Part shown: in pieces, positions 61,952 to 64,000 of the stretch
Numbering within the stretch: the stretch's first letter is position 1
Layout: the number at the start of each line of letters is the position of its first letter
Assembly (NCBI GenBank): GCA_026995935.1
Contig: JALWNK010000062.1
Location: forward strand, 1 to 64,000
Source: Deltaproteobacteria bacterium
Lineage (GTDB): Bacteria > Desulfobacterota > Dissulfuribacteria > Dissulfuribacterales > QOAL01
Direction of reading: 5' to 3'
Length of the DNA stretch: 64,000 bases
Program-made: the position numbers and the translations under genes
Notes under the pieces: generated by a model
What the model was told of the DNA's origin: nothing
The model's database searches: none
The model's input: the letters and a program-made list of their open reading frames with translations, nothing else

Positions 61952-62878
61952 ATGACAGATAAAGAGCAAAGGGGAGGCCGTACCAGGGCCTTCCTCATAG
62001 TGCTTGCAACAATAGGAGGGCTTGCCCTCCTTACTTTTTTTGCCTTTGTTCTGCTCATTGGCTCCCTGTTCCTTAAAAGCGGTGTTGCTCCCTCGTCACT
62101 TGCTCCAGAGGCGGAAGGGGTTGGCATAGTAAGGCTGGAAGGGGTAATAGTTACTCCTGAAAAGGTGCTAAAGGACCTTAGAAACTTCAGGGAAAACGAC
62201 CGTGTCAAGGCCATAGTTCTAAGAATAGACAGCCCCGGAGGGGCAGTTGGGGCAAGCCAGGAGCTTTACCAGGCCATCAGGCAGGTGGACAAGGAAAAGC
62301 CCGTGGTTGCCTCCCTTGTAAACACGGCTGCCTCCGGCGCCTTTTATGCTGCTTGCGCCTCCCGCTGGATAGTTTCAGACCCAGGCACCATTACCGGAAG
62401 TATCGGCGTCATAATGAAGCTTCCAAACATCTCAGGCCTTCTTCAAAGGCTTGGCATAAAAACCACGGTCATAAAGAGCGGAAAACTGAAGGACCTGGCC
62501 TCTATCACAAGGGATCTGACCCCTGAAGAGAGGCAGGTGCTAAAGGGGGTCATGGACGATATCCACAACCAGTTTATACAGGATGTTGCCAAGGGCAGAA
62601 ATCTTCCCGTGGAGGATGTCTCAAGGGTTGCGGATGGAAGGATATTTTCCGGAAGGCAGGCCCTGGCCCTCCACTTTGTGGATGAGCTTGGTAACTTCTC
62701 AACTGCAGTAAAGAAGGCTGCGGAGCTTGGAAAGATAAAGGGTAAGCCTGCCCTTATATACCCCCAGAAGGATAAGATAACGGCATTAAAGGAAATCCTG
62801 GAGGATTCCGGAGCAAGGTCCATGCTCAAGTTTCTAAACCTGTTGTTTCTTAACGACTCTTCTGGAGTTCCGCACTAA
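61952..62878 (+). CDS. sppA: Signal peptide peptidase SppA (short form)
   Basis: 308 residues. A TM helix at about 12-38 (LTFFAFVLLIGSLFLKSGV) and one serine protease domain: LRIDSPGGAVGASQELYQAI, NTAASGAFYAACASRW with the catalytic serine, and TTVIKSGKLKDLAS with the lysine. It degrades cleaved signal peptides in the membrane. Eighteen bases after rpsA, 13 before ihfB. Confidence 0.94.
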   Translation: MTDKEQRGGRTRAFLIVLATIGGLALLTFFAFVLLIGSLFLKSGVAPSSLAPEAEGVGIVRLEGVIVTPEKVLKDLRNFRENDRVKAIVLRIDSPGGAVGASQELYQAIRQVDKEKPVVASLVNTAASGAFYAACASRWIVSDPGTITGSIGVIMKLPNISGLLQRLGIKTTVIKSGKLKDLASITRDLTPEERQVLKGVMDDIHNQFIQDVAKGRNLPVEDVSRVADGRIFSGRQALALHFVDELGNFSTAVKKAAELGKIKGKPALIYPQKDKITALKEILEDSGARSMLKFLNLLFLNDSSGVPH

Positions 62879-62890
62879 TCCTTTAACAAG

Positions 62891-63169
62891 ATGCTAAAGG
62901 CAGACCTGGTAAGAAGGCTAAAGGAGATTTACCCGGAATTTACCCAGGCAGATCTTCAGGAAATGGTGGAGCTTGTATTTGAGCAGATTGCCCAGGCCCT
63001 TCAGGAAGGAAGAAGGGTTGAGATAAGGGGCTTTGGAAGCTTCAGCCTTCACAGACAGAAAGAAAGACAATTCATAAATCCAAAGACAGGCCAAAAGACG
63101 GTCTGCCCCTCCAATTTCAGGATAGTCTTCAGACCAAGTAACAAGTTAAAAAGGATCGATCCCCTTTAA
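62891..63169 (+). CDS. ihfB: HU/IHF-family DNA-binding protein
   Basis: 92 residues. LKADLVRRLKEIYPEFTQAD at the start, GFGSFSLHRQKERQFINPKT and FRPSNKLKRIDPL at the end match the IHF-beta/HU fold; its place after rpsA-sppA matches ihfB. It bends DNA, which sigma-54 promoters often need. Confidence 0.9.
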   Translation: MLKADLVRRLKEIYPEFTQADLQEMVELVFEQIAQALQEGRRVEIRGFGSFSLHRQKERQFINPKTGQKTVCPSNFRIVFRPSNKLKRIDPL

Positions 63170-63293
63170 GGCGCCCGATAGGCCACGGAATTACTTCCAA
63201 AATCTCCTGGATTGGTTCTCATTGCAAATGATGTGAGCGTAATTATTGTATTTTTGAGTAACTTTTTAAAAATGCAATGGGGAGCAAAATCTT

Positions 63294-64000
63294 ATGGCGA
63301 GCCAATCCAAAAAGACAAAGATAGCCCTTCTTGATCTTGCCAGTTGCACTGGATGCGAGGTGAATCTTTTGCGGCTCGGCTCAAGGTTTCTTGAGCTTGC
63401 CGAACACTTTGAGATCGCAGACTGGCACATGCTTCAAAGGGACAAGGATACGGACTACGATGTTGTTTTTGTCGAGGGGCTTTGTGTGCAATGAAGAGCA
63501 GGAGGAGATTTTAAGGCAGGCAAGGAGGACAAGTCAAGTGCTTGTCGCCCTGGGCGCCTGCGCCATGACCGGTAATGTTTTTTCCCAGATCAAACCAGAG
63601 AAATTCGAAGAGCTTAAATCAAGGGTCTATCCCCCTGGATACCAACCTGTAACCCACTTTGTAAAGCCCGTTTCAAAGGTGGTAGAGGTAGATCATGTGA
63701 TACCTGGGTGTCCCGCAAGCAGTGAGGCGGCGGCAAAACTCTTTGAGGAGCTTAGTAAAAGACCCATAACATCTCCGCGGCTCAGGGTTCAGGAGCCTGA
63801 CTTTGTATCAAGGATAGAAGGCCATGGCAAACTCGAAGCTGATCTTGAAAAGGGCCATGCCGTTTTTGCGCCAGAAGAAGGAGAACGGTTCGTGGAGGCC
63901 CTTGCAGTTGGCAGGCCATACTGGAGCGCTCCGAAACTTCACAGCAGGATATGTGGTATCTGCCCGGCAGCGCATACACTTTGTGCCATCGAGGCTTCCG
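63294..64000 (+). CDS. NiFe-hydrogenase: small subunit fused to large subunit, +1 frameshift at 63480 (3' end beyond window)
   Basis: Starting at ATG 63294, the frame reads a hydrogenase small-subunit domain (C18-TG-C21 in LASCTGCEVN) but stops at 63492. Skipping one base at 63480 restores FVCNEEQEEILRQARR, GACAMTG and PGCPASSEAAAKLF, completing the cluster ligands. With no stop, the same frame then runs into the large subunit (VSRIEGHGKLEADL ... RPYWSAPKLHSRICGICP), which carries the first NiFe ligand pair CxxC. The small domain is only about 155 residues. GGGGAG lies 9 bases before ATG. The shift may be natural recoding, an assembly error or a real mutation. The group (3- or 4-like) cannot be set from this part. 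Confidence 0.8.
63474..63494 (+). promoter_or_regulatory. Possible +1 frameshift signal GAGGGG-CUU-U
   Basis: Zero-frame codons are GAG GGG CTT TGT GTG CAA TGA. A +1 slip from CTT to TTT keeps the hydrogenase reading correct. GAGGGG directly before CTT could pair with 16S rRNA, as the Shine-Dalgarno-like part does in bacterial prfB, whose slip site is also CUU-U. Here the next codon is TGT, not a stop, so the resemblance is partial. Confidence 0.4.

Overview
The window reads as a stretch of chromosome from a Gram-negative, flagellated, probably anaerobic bacterium of the Deltaproteobacteria / Desulfobacterota type. This rests on gene order and families: flgKL-csrA-fliW, an ATP synthase operon starting with paired b'/b subunits and lacking a and c, zapB-zapA-6S RNA-rny, NtrC-type enhancer-binding regulators, a PEP-CTERM protein, Mla/hopanoid-type lipid genes and a NiFe hydrogenase. 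The genus cannot be fixed from sequence alone. Genes are tightly packed and often overlap.

Layout. 1-3601: end of a flagellar operon (flgK, flgL, csrA, fliW). 3666-10952: nrdR, a fused secDF, murA, moaA, a GcvH-like protein without its lipoyl lysine, fabD, and a small gene with an in-frame UGA followed by a bacterial SECIS-like hairpin (probable selenoprotein). 11013-15891: a small periplasmic Cys protein (-), an orphan histidine kinase, then tatD-maf-yggS-queD-queE. 16030-22042: atpF'-F-H-A-G-D-C, closed by a strong terminator. 22122-27489: a glmU-like uridyltransferase without the acetyltransferase half, zapB, zapA, 6S RNA, an unassigned RNA-like domain closed by an 18-bp helix, rny, tyrS and a half-size EamA transporter.

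27490-32143 is accessory: a PEP-CTERM protein with a probable sigma-54 promoter, yjbQ, a TraB protein, an orphan Phd/YefM antitoxin, a brnT-brnA module whose promoter overlaps a dyad, and a GC-rich intergenic repeat. 32144-39256: priA, galU, acsA (-) and mrp, rluB (+); rluB appears to start at AUA. 39416-43893: a four-gene cassette (ATP-grasp, class III aminotransferase, Gfo/Idh oxidoreductase, CDP-alcohol phosphatidyltransferase) that could make a phospholipid head group or phosphodiester metabolite. 43883-51101: xseB, 5-FTHF cyclo-ligase, two sigma-54 response regulators, a lipid kinase, a PilZ protein and prepilin peptidase.

51090-56958 is a lipid-trafficking locus: hpnA-hpnL-hpnM(mlaC)-HAD-nucleotidyltransferase (-) diverging from mlaA-hpnG (+), with a dyad over the mlaA promoter. 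56992-63169: M32 carboxypeptidase, a glycosyltransferase, a hypothetical gene, then rpsA-sppA-ihfB. The window ends inside a hydrogenase gene in which small and large subunits are fused and the reading frame shifts +1 at a CUU-U site preceded by GAGGGG.

The strongest candidates for new biology are the UGA-containing small gene (10746-10952), the unassigned RNA domain (23977-24155), the fused, frameshifted hydrogenase (63294-end), the head-group cassette (39416-43893) and the AUA start of rluB.
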